Shown piece after piece: positions 9,401 to 17,418 of a DNA stretch of 33,914 nucleotides (positions are counted from its first letter, which is position 1; every line of letters starts with the position of its first letter). The notes beneath the pieces were generated by a model, which was not told where the DNA came from, ran no database searches, and saw nothing but the letters and a program-made list of their open reading frames with translations. The DNA is taken from contig VGEN01000032.1 of NCBI GenBank assembly GCA_016869285.1, forward strand, positions 1 through 33,914, read 5' to 3'. Made by a program: the position numbers and the translations under genes. The stretch is from Alphaproteobacteria bacterium. Its GTDB lineage: Bacteria; Pseudomonadota; Alphaproteobacteria; SHVZ01.

Positions 9401-10123
9401 TTAAGCCGCCAGCCGCTCTCCTAGCGCGCGGATCAGCGCGGCGCCGTCACCGCGCCAAGCGGGGCCGTGCATGAGGGCGAGGGTCTTCGGGCTGGTCGAG
9501 GCGACCTTCTCGATCATCGCCGGCTCGTTGCGGGCATGGGCGTAGAAGTCGAGGCGTGCGCGCAGGGTTTCGCTCGGCTCCAGGACATCGGCCTCGGTCA
9601 TCACCGGATGCCGGGCGCCGCCATGGGTGAAGAGGTCGCTGCAGAACAGCGTTCCTGTTGTCTCCTCCAGCAGGAGCCCGCTTTCCCAGCCATGCGGGAA
9701 GTGCGGCGTTGACACCCAGCGGACCGAATGGCGGCCGAGCGAGACTGTTTCGCCATCCTCGAGCGGTCGCGCCGGACGGCTGGCGGCATCGTTGATCGAC
9801 ACGCGCGCGGCGAGCACGCCGCAGAGCGGCGCCGAATGCGGGGCGGCGGCAAGAAACTCGTTGAGCGCGCCGGACTCATCCGCCTCGTAGTGCGAAAAGG
9901 AAATATGACGCAGCCGCTCGACCGGCATCAGGGCCGAGATCGCGCCTTTGACCAGATCGAACATGCTCCGCTTGCCGGCATGAAAGAGCAGCGGCTCCTC
10001 GTCGGCGATCAGGTAGTGGTTAAAGATGAAGCCGCCCGGGATCGCCGTCACCGGAACGGAAATCCGATAGATGCCGCCGGCGATCTCGTCGACGCGGGTG
10101 CCGGTGTCGCGATCGGTGATCAT
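9401..10123 (-). CDS. Metallo-beta-lactamase-fold protein of the ODP (oxygen-binding di-iron) type
   Basis: A 240-residue protein with the MBL fold. Instead of HxHxDH it has SHYEADESG (His78, Glu80, Asp82), the ligand set used by flavodiiron proteins and ODP proteins, where Glu replaces the second His and a di-iron site forms. Later ligands are probably His141 or His144 (STPHFPHGWE), Asp163 (FCSDLFTHGG) and the His in LMHGPAW near the C-terminus. Family members reduce O2 or NO when fused to flavodoxin, or sense oxygen in chemotaxis operons; this one is free-standing with no flavodoxin domain. The ATG at 10123 has a strong GGAGG upstream; the longer reading frame to 10288 is not supported. The next gene upstream on the same strand, the exported protein, ends at 10186. 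Confidence 0.78.
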   Translation of the reverse strand: MITDRDTGTRVDEIAGGIYRISVPVTAIPGGFIFNHYLIADEEPLLFHAGKRSMFDLVKGAISALMPVERLRHISFSHYEADESGALNEFLAAAPHSAPLCGVLAARVSINDAASRPARPLEDGETVSLGRHSVRWVSTPHFPHGWESGLLLEETTGTLFCSDLFTHGGARHPVMTEADVLEPSETLRARLDFYAHARNEPAMIEKVASTSPKTLALMHGPAWRGDGAALIRALGERLAA

Positions 10124-10185
10124 GCCGTCCTCCGTTCTACGAGAACGGAGGATATCAGTGCCCCGGACGATCGAGGAGGACAAGC

Positions 10186-11139
10186 TTAGGAGGTGACTTG
10201 CCAGGAGCCGTCCGGCTGCAGGCAGGCGGTCCCGTAGGCCTGTTCCGTCCGGCCGCCGATCGACACGGTCTGCTGAAACTCGCGGCAATAGCTGCCGGTG
10301 TCGCTCCAGCCGTCGCGCGTGGCGACAGCGGTGCCATGCGCAATGCCGTCATGCCAGGCGATGGGCATGCCGATGGCGGCCGTGGTCGCGGCGATTTGCG
10401 CATCCTCATGGGCGCGAAGCTGCGCTTCGTTGAGATAGGTGAGTATGCCGAGCGTGATCGCGGTCAGGCCGAGCCATGGATAGGCGTCGAGGTCGCGGTA
10501 GTAGCGCCCGTATCCGTAGTACCAGGGACCGTAGGGGCGGAGGATCACGGTGTTGCGATAGACGCGGCGGCGGTCAGGCCGTACGTCGAACCGATAGTGA
10601 TCCACCCAGGCATGGCGCCGATAGGGCGAGCCATGCGAGGGGCCGTGCCAACGACGATCGCTCCAGCGCGGGCTGTCGGGGTGCCGGTCGCGCCAGTTGG
10701 GGACGCCATCGCCGTCCCGGTCCCGATCGCGATGATCGGGAATGCCGTCCCGATCTCGGTCGCGCCAGCGGAAACCGGCGCCGCCGTCATTGTTTCGGTC
10801 CCGGCGCCGATCGCCGTCACGGCGGCGCTCTTCGGTCAGACGGCGCTCGCGCGCCCGCTCCTCGGCGGCCTGCCTTTCGCGCACGAGCTGCTCGGCGCGC
10901 GCGCGTTCGTCGGCGGCACGCCGTTCGCGCCACTGCTCGCCGCGGTTGCGATCCTCGCCTCGATTGGCGTCGCGCTCGCGCGGCTGTTGTACCTGCTGCT
11001 GGGCGCGACGGCGGTTGTTCTGCTGATCCTGAGGCTGAGCGGCGTCCGCCCCCTCAGCCAGGGCCGGCGTGCCCGACAGGGCGAGGCACATGAGGCCGAT
11101 GACGCCGATCAGGGGAGGCTTTCTGCGTGAGCTGGGCAC
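10186..11139 (-). CDS. Exported Arg-rich protein with thrombospondin-3-like repeats and a surface-antigen C-terminal domain
   Basis: A 317-residue secreted protein. Residues 1-28 form a Sec signal peptide (hydrophobic LIGVIGLMCLALSG, cleavage after ALA). Residues about 35-115 are Arg/Glu/Gln-rich and likely a charged helix; 126-150 hold RDRDRDGIPD and DRDGDGVPN, the DxDxDG calcium-loop pattern of thrombospondin type 3 repeats; then a Tyr/Trp/Gly-rich stretch, a short hydrophobic segment (224-236), and a C-terminal domain (about 262-317, GTAVATRDGWSDTGSYCREF) like that of Rickettsia 17-kDa surface antigens. It is probably periplasmic or outer-membrane linked, but no lipobox Cys is seen. I chose GTG at 11139 because GAGGAGCGC precedes it and it places the signal peptide correctly. 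Function unknown. Confidence 0.72.
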   Translation of the reverse strand: MPSSRRKPPLIGVIGLMCLALSGTPALAEGADAAQPQDQQNNRRRAQQQVQQPRERDANRGEDRNRGEQWRERRAADERARAEQLVRERQAAEERARERRLTEERRRDGDRRRDRNNDGGAGFRWRDRDRDGIPDHRDRDRDGDGVPNWRDRHPDSPRWSDRRWHGPSHGSPYRRHAWVDHYRFDVRPDRRRVYRNTVILRPYGPWYYGYGRYYRDLDAYPWLGLTAITLGILTYLNEAQLRAHEDAQIAATTAAIGMPIAWHDGIAHGTAVATRDGWSDTGSYCREFQQTVSIGGRTEQAYGTACLQPDGSWQVTS

Positions 11140-11403
11140 TTGCGCTCCTCTTCGCGATCCGAGTGGCACTCTTTCGGCCAGTACCCGAGACACGCGAGGC
11201 CGCGCCCCGATCCTGCGTCGCAGCCGGTGGCGGAGCTGAGGTATCTTCGCGGCGAAAACAAGGCAGATGCCCGAGTCGAGTCGCGCGCGCGGTCCGGCCG
11301 CCCTTTCCGGAGGACGCGGTTCCATGATCCTGCGTCTTGCAGGTGCCGCCGGGGACGAAGCTGATAGCTTGCCGGGTGTGAAGGAAACGGCGGAGAAGGC
11401 TCG
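11140..11403. promoter_or_regulatory. Divergent intergenic region
   Basis: 264 bases separate the divergently read exported protein and SDR genes, so promoters for both must lie here. I see no convincing sigma-70 boxes, operator palindrome or RNA structure. The SDR ribosome-binding site (GGAGAAGG) ends just before 11404. Confidence 0.35.
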
Positions 11404-12207
11404 ATGAACCGGCTTGACGGCAAGGTGGCTCTGATTTCCGGTGCGGCGCGCGGGATTGGCGCGGAGACGGCGCGGCGCATGGCCGGCGCCGGTGCGAGCG
11501 TCGTGCTCGGCGATGTCCTCGACGAGGCCGGGCAGAGGACGGCGCGCGAGATCGAGGCATCCGGCGGCAGGGCCGCTTATGCCCATCTCGACGTGACACG
11601 CGAGAGCGACTGGAACCAAGCGGTGTCGACGGCGGTCTCCCGCTTCGGCGGGCTAGACATCCTGGTCAACAATGCCGGCGTGTTCCTCGGCAAGACCAGC
11701 GAGGAGTCGACGCTGGCCGAATGGAACTGGCTCTGCGGCGTCAACCTGACCGGCGTTTTCCTCGGAACCAAGCTGGCGCTGCCGGCGCTCAAGGAAAGGG
11801 CGAAGGCAAGTCCCCATGGCGGCAGCGTCGTCAACGTGTCCTCGACCGCCGGCATCGTCGGCTCGCCGCTGGCGCCGCTCTATTCGATGACCAAGGGCGG
11901 CGTGACGATCTTCTCGAAGTCGACGGCGCTGGAGTTCGCGCGCAAGGGCTATCGGATCCGCGTCAACTCCGTCCATCCGGGCGTGATCGAGACCGACATG
12001 GGCGAAGAGACCTTCCGCACGCGGGCTCGCTACGCCGGCAGCAACGATATGGATGCGGCGCGCAACCAGGGCCTGGCGACGCACCCGATCGGGCGTTTCG
12101 GCCAAGCCGGCGACATTGCCAACGCCATCGTCTTCCTCGCTTCCGACGATGCCGCCTTCATGACCGGCTCGTCGCTGATCGTCGATGGCGGGGTTACCGC
12201 TCAGTAA
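11404..12207 (+). CDS. Classical short-chain dehydrogenase/reductase
   Basis: A 267-residue NAD(P)-dependent SDR. SGAARGIG (13-20) is the nucleotide-binding TGxxxGxG motif; Asp37 region (LGDVLDE) after the second strand suggests NAD+ preference; NNAG is present; the catalytic Ser is in NVSSTAG, Tyr and Lys in YSMTKGG; and the C-terminal GSSLIVDGGVTAQ is standard. The pattern is closest to 3-alpha-hydroxysteroid, cyclopentanol and related alcohol dehydrogenases, but the substrate is not predictable. The DoxX gene follows on the same strand with a 32-base gap to its original start, so they may be cotranscribed. The ATG at 11404 has GGAGAAGG 7 bases upstream. Confidence 0.9.
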   Translation: MNRLDGKVALISGAARGIGAETARRMAGAGASVVLGDVLDEAGQRTAREIEASGGRAAYAHLDVTRESDWNQAVSTAVSRFGGLDILVNNAGVFLGKTSEESTLAEWNWLCGVNLTGVFLGTKLALPALKERAKASPHGGSVVNVSSTAGIVGSPLAPLYSMTKGGVTIFSKSTALEFARKGYRIRVNSVHPGVIETDMGEETFRTRARYAGSNDMDAARNQGLATHPIGRFGQAGDIANAIVFLASDDAAFMTGSSLIVDGGVTAQ

Positions 12208-12239
12208 AGCTCGGCAACCAGGGAAAAGGAGGCATCGCG

Positions 12240-12670
12240 ATGAGCGCCTTCGACGCCTTGCCGCGCGGTCGCCGCTGATGCAGGCGATCCTCCGGACCGT
12301 AACCGCGCTTCTCTCTATCGAGCACGGTACGGCGAAGCTGTTCGGCGTCTCACCCGATGTGTGGGTGGCCGATGTCCAACTCGTCTCGCGGCTTGGCCTC
12401 GCCGGCATCCTCGAAGCCTTCGGCGGCCTTCTGATCCTGGTAGGCCTCTGCACGCGCCCGGTTGCCTTCGTCCTCTCGGGCTTCATGGCGGTCGCCTATT
12501 TCATGGCGCACGCGCCGAGGAGCTTCTTCCCGCTGCTCGACATGGGCGATGCGGCGATCCTCTACTGCTTCGTCTTCCTCTATCTGGTGGTTGCCAGGCC
12601 CGGCGCCTGGAGCATCGACAGCCTGAAGTCGCCCGAGCCGGTCTCGACCGGAACGCCGCGGCATCTGTAG
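12240..12670 (+). CDS. DoxX-family membrane protein with a frameshifted N-terminus (coding from 12278)
   Basis: The main reading frame from ATG 12278 encodes 130 residues with four hydrophobic helices and the DoxX signature SIEHGTAKLFG (normally LFxEHGxxKLFG). DoxX proteins are four-helix inner-membrane proteins linked to oxidoreductase or redox stress functions. Oddly, the strongest ribosome-binding site (AAGGAGG at 12226-12232) precedes an ATG at 12240 that opens another frame, giving MSAFDALPRGRR and then TGA. MSAFD is the usual beginning of DoxX relatives, so a small indel near 12270 seems to have split the start codon region from the body. The stop and the ATG 12278 overlap as TGATG, which would allow reinitiation, so a nearly full-length protein may still be made. 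A sequencing indel is also possible. Confidence 0.75.
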
Positions 12671-12677
12671 GCGGAAG

Positions 12678-12768
12678 AGCGAAGCGAGAGGGGACAGTGC
12701 AAGCGTCGCGATCCCACCTCGCTTCGCTCGCCCCCACCCTAACCCTCCCCCGCCTGCGGCGGGAGAGG
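12678..12768. repeat. GC-rich intergenic repeat with two hairpins (copy B)
   Basis: Between the convergent DoxX and galactonate dehydratase-like genes lie a perfect 11-base inverted repeat AGCGAAGCGAG (12678-12688) / CTCGCTTCGCT (12718-12728) and, next to it, a hairpin CCCCGCC-TGC-GGCGGG within 12745-12768. The CTCGCTTCGCTCG...CCCTCCCCCG order recurs at 28133-28187 and, inverted, at 33525-33576. Such elements probably end transcription from both sides or mark REP-like mobile repeats; no T-run follows, so intrinsic termination is not certain. Confidence 0.65.
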
Positions 12769-12838
12769 GGACGCGAAGCGCGAGAGAGGAGACCGTGGTC
12801 TTCGCCCACGGGTCAACGGCGAACGGCCCAGTCTCGAC

Positions 12839-14011
12839 TCACCAATCGACGATCGTTCCGTCCTGAAGCCGCGCTTCCATAGACGGGATTGGCTCGGCCT
12901 TGAACGGGTGCTTGGCGGCCACGCGCTCGTCGATCTCGATGCCGAGGCCGGGCGCTTCCGGGATCTGCCAGCTTCCTTCGACCATCCGGATCGGGCCTTT
13001 CACCACCTCAGCGTACCAGGGGACGGCACCGACCATCTCCTCCTGGATGACAAAGTTGGGAGTGGCGATGTCGAAGTGGAGCGCCGAGACGCCGGCGATC
13101 GGCCCCAGCGGATTGTGCGGCGCCACGCCCATCATCGCGGTCTCTGCCATCGCTGCGATCTTGCGGCCCTCCCAGATGCCGCCGCAATGGCAGAGATCGG
13201 GCTGGATGATGCTGATGGCGCGCTGGCGGAACAGATCCTCGAAGTCGCGGCGGTCGACCAGGCGCTCGCCCGTGGCGATGGGAACGCGCGTGCGTTCCGC
13301 GACTTGGCGCATGGCGTCGGCATCGCCGGGCTGTACCGGTTCCTCGGCGAACATCGGCCGGTAAGGCGCCAGCGCTTCGATGCACTGCACGGCGAGCGCC
13401 ACCGACGCCGGCTTGCCGTGGAAGTCGACCATGATCTCGATGTCGTCGCCTGAGGCTTCGCGCAAGGTCCGCATCCAGCCGTCGATGCCGGCGAGCGACT
13501 TCGGATCGATCATGTAACCCATATAGAGCGGGAACAGCACCTTGAAGGCGCGATAGCCCTTGGCGAGCACGTCATGGACGTAGTCCTGGAGCTGGCTGCG
13601 CTCCTTCTGGTCGTAGACCGCACGCATGTTGCCGAGGCCGAGATGGGTGTAGACCGGCACCTTGTCACGGGTCTTGCCGCCGAGCAGCCGCCAGACCGGC
13701 AGGCCGACCGATTTGCCGAAGATGTCCCACAGCGCCTGCTCGATGCCGGCGATGGCCGAGCGGCCGATGACGCCCAGCTTCCAGAAGCCGTGCTTGGTCA
13801 TGGCGCGGACGGCATTCTCGATGTCGCGCGGATCGGTGCCGAGGACCAGCGGCGCCAGGTCTTCGACGCAGCCGACGACGGCGCGTGTCTTCCATTCGAG
13901 CGTCGCCTCGCCCCAGCCATAGAGGCCGTCTTGATCGGTTTCGACCTTGACGAAGACCCAGTTCCGCATCTCGGCATTGACGACAAGCGTGCGGATGGCG
14001 GTGATCTTCAT
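12839..14011 (-). CDS. Galactonate dehydratase-like enolase-superfamily protein
   Basis: A 390-residue mandelate racemase/muconate lactonising-type protein, very like DgoD (382 residues in E. coli), which dehydrates D-galactonate to 2-keto-3-deoxygalactonate. Visible are the N-terminal cap (MKITAIRTLVV, WGEAT), the first metal ligand and partner in VDFHGK (Asp196, His198), the EEP motif (223-225), GER with Glu249, and the catalytic His299 in APHNPLGP, equivalent to His185 and His285 of DgoD. The C-terminal PGLGIEIDE is also shared. No kinase, aldolase or galactonate transporter genes are beside it, so other acid sugars are possible. Its product or substrate could link to the SMP-30 lactonase-like gene. 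It is the only gene in its unit and convergent with DoxX. Confidence 0.88.
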   Translation of the reverse strand: MKITAIRTLVVNAEMRNWVFVKVETDQDGLYGWGEATLEWKTRAVVGCVEDLAPLVLGTDPRDIENAVRAMTKHGFWKLGVIGRSAIAGIEQALWDIFGKSVGLPVWRLLGGKTRDKVPVYTHLGLGNMRAVYDQKERSQLQDYVHDVLAKGYRAFKVLFPLYMGYMIDPKSLAGIDGWMRTLREASGDDIEIMVDFHGKPASVALAVQCIEALAPYRPMFAEEPVQPGDADAMRQVAERTRVPIATGERLVDRRDFEDLFRQRAISIIQPDLCHCGGIWEGRKIAAMAETAMMGVAPHNPLGPIAGVSALHFDIATPNFVIQEEMVGAVPWYAEVVKGPIRMVEGSWQIPEAPGLGIEIDERVAAKHPFKAEPIPSMEARLQDGTIVDW

Positions 14012-14195
14012 AGGGAACCTCGGGAGGCGGAGAGGGGATGCCGGCGCGATCCTAGCCGAGGCTGTGGCAACTCACCTTTAGAAATCGAGCAGGCGTTTCA
14101 TGTCGCTGCCCTTCGGACGCTCGAGTTTCCGATCGCCATTCCGCGCGCGCCCGACGCGAATCCGCGATCGCCGGGGCCCATGATAGCGTAGCGTC

Positions 14196-15077
14196 GTGAT
14201 CTCTCAGCCGACGTCTTCCGGCACGAGCGCCGGGCTGCGCGCGATCCTGCTGACGATCGCGACCGTGACCGGCTTCGCGATGATGAACGCCGTCAACAAA
14301 TACCTGACGCGCGACTTTCCGGTGCCAGAGGTCGTCTGGGCCCGCTTTTTCTTTGCTAACATCGCAATCCTTGCTTTCGCCGCCACGCATCCCGGCGGCT
14401 GGCGCGGATTGCTGCGTACCAAGCGTCCTGGGCTTCAGGCCATCCGCTCGGTCCTGATGATCGCCTCCACCTTGATGTTCGTCGGCGCTCTCTCGATGTT
14501 GCCGCTGGCGGAGGTGGAGGCGATCAGCTTCGCCGGCCCGCTCTTCGTCGTCGCGCTCTCCGCGCCGCTGCTCAAGGAGCGCGTGCCGCCATCGCTCTGG
14601 GTTGCCGTCGCTGTCGGCTTCCTCGGCGTCCTGATCATCATCCGGCCGGGGCTCGGCGTGATGAGCTGGGCTGCAGCCCTGCCGCTCTGCGTGGCGATGC
14701 TCTATGCCGCCTTCCAGATCGCCACGCGCCGCCTCGGTGGCGCCGATCCGCCGCTGACCTCGCTGTTCTATTCGGGTCTCCTCGGCGTGATCCTGACTTC
14801 GGCGTTCGCTCCCTTCATCTGGCGCTGGCCGGACGCGCAGGGCTGGGTCCTGATGGCCATCTCGGGGTTTCTCGGCGCCGGCAGCCACTTCATGCTGATC
14901 AAGGCGCTTGAGCTGGCGCCGGCGTCGCTGCTCCAGCCCTTCACCTATGTCCAGCTCGTCGGTGCCGTGATCATCGGCTATGTCGTTTTCGGCAATGCTC
15001 CGGACCTCTGGACCTGGATCGGCGCCCTTGTCATCGTCGCCAGCGGCCTCTACGTCGCGCTGAGGCAGCGGCGGTGA
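14196..15077 (+). CDS. EamA/DMT-superfamily transporter
   Basis: A 293-residue inner-membrane protein with about ten hydrophobic helices arranged as two EamA repeats of five (first repeat about residues 15-140, second about 155-290). Typical elements are WARFFFANIAIL, LPLAEVEAISFAGPLFVVALSAPLLKERV at the end of repeat one, and the matching PASLLQPFTYVQLVGAVIIGYVVFG near the end of repeat two. DMT family members export amino acids, nucleobases, purine nucleosides or other small metabolites. The start at 14196 is GTG with no strong ribosome-binding site. The neighbouring peptidases suggest a role in amino-acid or peptide metabolite export, but this is only context. Confidence 0.88.
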   Translation: MISQPTSSGTSAGLRAILLTIATVTGFAMMNAVNKYLTRDFPVPEVVWARFFFANIAILAFAATHPGGWRGLLRTKRPGLQAIRSVLMIASTLMFVGALSMLPLAEVEAISFAGPLFVVALSAPLLKERVPPSLWVAVAVGFLGVLIIIRPGLGVMSWAAALPLCVAMLYAAFQIATRRLGGADPPLTSLFYSGLLGVILTSAFAPFIWRWPDAQGWVLMAISGFLGAGSHFMLIKALELAPASLLQPFTYVQLVGAVIIGYVVFGNAPDLWTWIGALVIVASGLYVALRQRR

Positions 15078-15126
15078 GGATTTCTCAATTTGTTCCGAAA
15101 GACGGACGTGCCATTCCGGCGCGGCC

Positions 15127-15846
15127 ATGCGAAGGTGGCCTCCGATCGATACGCCAAGAATGACCGCGTCCTGCTTCGTCGACCTGTCGCAGAGTTTCCA
15201 TGACGGCATGCCAGGCATCCGCCGGCGGATGCCGGACGGGTCTACGCGCGAGGAGACGGTCCGGCTTCGCGTCACGCGCACGCGCGAGGAGTCGAGGAAA
15301 GCGAACGGCGGCAAGGTCGGCTTCGAGTCGACCGAGGTCGCCTATCCGACCGCCATCGCCACCTATCTTGACGCGCCCTATTGCCGCTGGCCGGAGAAGC
15401 GCGACATCGCAGGGCTCTCGCTCGAAGACGTCATCCTGCCCGGCATCGCGATCGACTGCCGCGGCCGTGCCGACCGGGCGATCATCGGCGCCGAGGTGCT
15501 GCCGAAGCAGAGCCTCGCCGGTCATGCGGTCCTGTTCAATTTCGGCTGGGACGTGCACTGGGGGACCGAGCGCTACGGCGCGCATCCGGCGATCGGACCG
15601 GTGGTCGTCGACCGCCTGATCGCCGATGGCGCCAAGCTCATGGCCGTAGACGCCGGCAGCGCCGATGCGCCGGGCGACGCCTGGTCGCCGGTGCATTCGC
15701 GCCTGCTCGAGCGCGACATCCTGATCTCCGAGAATCTGGTCGGGCTCGACCGGCTTCTCGGCAAGCGCTTCCGTTTCTTCGCCGTGCCGATCAAGGCCAA
15801 GGGGGCGACCTCGATGAGCGTGCGCGCCTTCGCCGAGCTTCTCTAG
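15127..15846 (+). CDS. Cyclase-family protein (kynurenine formamidase-like) with altered metal site
   Basis: A 239-residue protein resembling the cyclase/arylformamidase/isatin hydrolase family (FVDLSQSFHDGMPG at the N-terminus; typical TYLDAP motif; C-terminal VPIKAKGATSMSVRAFAEL). Members hydrolyse amides or cyclic amides using a metal held by HxGTHxDxPxH. Here that motif reads AIATYLDAPYC: the Thr and Asp remain but the His at position 5 is Tyr and the last His is Cys, so the usual site is not conserved. Some relatives are known to carry TYxD in place of THxD, though they normally keep the final His. The start could be ATG 15127 or ATG 15160 (MTASCFVDLSQ); the latter fits the family better but neither has a clear ribosome-binding site. 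It is 16 bases upstream of the DUF1028 gene, probably an operon. Confidence 0.75.
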   Translation: MRRWPPIDTPRMTASCFVDLSQSFHDGMPGIRRRMPDGSTREETVRLRVTRTREESRKANGGKVGFESTEVAYPTAIATYLDAPYCRWPEKRDIAGLSLEDVILPGIAIDCRGRADRAIIGAEVLPKQSLAGHAVLFNFGWDVHWGTERYGAHPAIGPVVVDRLIADGAKLMAVDAGSADAPGDAWSPVHSRLLERDILISENLVGLDRLLGKRFRFFAVPIKAKGATSMSVRAFAELL

Positions 15847-15862
15847 AAGAGGGAAAGAGCCG

Positions 15863-16582
15863 ATGACCTGGTCCATCGTGGCCGTCGACAAGGCGACCGG
15901 CGCCTTCGCCGCCGCCGTCAGCACGCGCGCCTTTGCCGTGGGATCTCGCTGTCCCTTCGTGCGTGCCGGCGTCGGCGCGGTCTGCACTCAGTCGATCTCG
16001 AACTGGTATCTGGGGCCGAAGATCCTCGACCTGATCGAGCGCGACGTCGAGCCGGCGGCGGCGATCGAGGTGGCGCTGCTCTCCGATGAGGGCCGCCATC
16101 TGCGTCAGGTGCATGCCGTCGACCGCCATGGCCGCGCTGCCGCCTGGACCGGGCGCAACTGCGTCGACTGGGCCGGCGACCGGCCGGGCGATGCCTTCAG
16201 CGTCGCCGGCAACATGCTGGCCGTCGCTGCCGTCCTCGACGCCACTTTCGACGAGTTTCGACGCGATGCGTCTCTGCCGTTGCCGGAGCGGATGCTGGCC
16301 GCGCTCGATGCCGGCCAGCGCGCCGGCGGCGACCGCCGAGGGCGCCAGTCGGCGGCGATGCTGATGGTGACGACCGAGGACTATCCCGATCTCGACTTCC
16401 GCGTCGACGACAGCCCCGAGCCGCTGGTCGAGATGCGCCGCCTGCTCGGTGTCTACCGCCGCGATGTCGCCACCCAGCGCCCGATCCGCCCGACCCGGGC
16501 TAATCCCTCGGGCGAGACCGATCTCGACTTGATGGAGTCCGACTGGAAGGCGCGCGGCGTCGAGCTCCGGTTCAGACGCTAG
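15863..16582 (+). CDS. DUF1028 protein, putative Ntn-type hydrolase
   Basis: A 239-residue member of DUF1028, recognised by MTWSIVAVDKATGAFAAAVSTRAFAVGS, RAGVGAVCTQS and GNML...A motifs. A member from Silicibacter pomeroyi has an Ntn-hydrolase-like fold, and Thr2 after Met removal would supply the N-terminal nucleophile (inference). The substrate is unknown; amide or peptide hydrolysis is a fair guess from the fold and neighbours. It follows the cyclase gene by 16 bases with GAAGAGGGAAAG as ribosome-binding site, and its last 4 bases overlap the end of the convergent M55 peptidase. In other alphaproteobacteria, DUF1028 genes are often next to M55, M81 and peptide-transport genes, which agrees with this layout. 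Confidence 0.85.
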   Translation: MTWSIVAVDKATGAFAAAVSTRAFAVGSRCPFVRAGVGAVCTQSISNWYLGPKILDLIERDVEPAAAIEVALLSDEGRHLRQVHAVDRHGRAAAWTGRNCVDWAGDRPGDAFSVAGNMLAVAAVLDATFDEFRRDASLPLPERMLAALDAGQRAGGDRRGRQSAAMLMVTTEDYPDLDFRVDDSPEPLVEMRRLLGVYRRDVATQRPIRPTRANPSGETDLDLMESDWKARGVELRFRR

Positions 16583-17403
16583 GGCGCCGACGGGTTGTAC
16601 ATGAGCATGAACATCAGCGCCTTGCTGACTTCCTCCATGTCCTTGCCGACATAGCGGATGGTGTAGGCGTCGGTGCGCTCGAAGCATTTCAGGTAGGCCA
16701 GGTACTCGACCGGCAGCCGGTGCTTCATCGTCACCTCGAGCGTGATCGGCGCCTTTGGCGGCTTCGCCTTGAAGTCCTTGAGGCGGTGGATCGCCGCCCG
16801 CACCTTGTCGCGGATCAGCGCATAGGCCGCTTCCGGCACCATCGAACGCGCCGAGAGCGTGCCATAGGCCCATTTCACCACGGCCGCCTCGACGTTGCCG
16901 ATCAGGCCCTGAGTCTCGTCGCAGAAAGCATCGTCGCCCGAGATCATGATGATCGGTGCGCCGTAATGGTTTGCGACCTCGGCTGAGAAGCCGCCTTCCG
17001 AGACCGTCCGGCCGTTGAGCTTCACCTCGCGGACCATCATGCCCATGAAGCTGTGGCCGAGAATGCCGGTGAGGTGCGTCGATCCGGTGTGGTAGCCGAT
17101 CAGCATGGAGCCGTCGAACCTGCCGACCTCGATACCCTGCATCATGCCGAGCGGACGCGGCCAGCTCCGCACCAGCTGCACCTGGCGCGGCAGGCGGTCG
17201 ATCAGGATGTTCATGCCGCTGCCATGGGAGTCGCTGACTACGAGCTCGGTCGCGCCGGCATCGATCGCGGCTTCGCAGGCGGCGACCACGCTCTCGGTCA
17301 TCCACAGCCGCGCGCGCTGCCAGTCGAAGCCGTCGGTCTTGGTCTCCGGCCGGTTTACGACGCCGACGATGCCTTCGATGTCGGCGGAGATGTAGAAGCG
17401 CAT
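16579..17403 (-). CDS. Peptidase M55, D-aminopeptidase (DppA type)
   Basis: The 274-residue product has the exact length of Bacillus subtilis DppA, a cytoplasmic zinc D-aminopeptidase that releases N-terminal D-amino acids such as D-Ala from short peptides. It carries the zinc-binding SADIEG (Asp8, Glu10), His60 in SDSHGSG, His105 in GYHTGS and the Glu-rich segment NGRTVSEGG (Glu136). His110 or His117 could be the proton shuttle. The start at 17403 has AAGGAG upstream. It lies 15 bases downstream of the M81 gene and probably is translated from the same mRNA; it meets the DUF1028 gene tail to tail with a 4-base overlap. Together with the VanX-like gene it suggests use of D-amino-acid peptides. 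Confidence 0.9.
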   Translation of the reverse strand: MRFYISADIEGIVGVVNRPETKTDGFDWQRARLWMTESVVAACEAAIDAGATELVVSDSHGSGMNILIDRLPRQVQLVRSWPRPLGMMQGIEVGRFDGSMLIGYHTGSTHLTGILGHSFMGMMVREVKLNGRTVSEGGFSAEVANHYGAPIIMISGDDAFCDETQGLIGNVEAAVVKWAYGTLSARSMVPEAAYALIRDKVRAAIHRLKDFKAKPPKAPITLEVTMKHRLPVEYLAYLKCFERTDAYTIRYVGKDMEEVSKALMFMLMYNPSAP

Positions 17404-17418
17404 GGAGACTCCTTCGGA

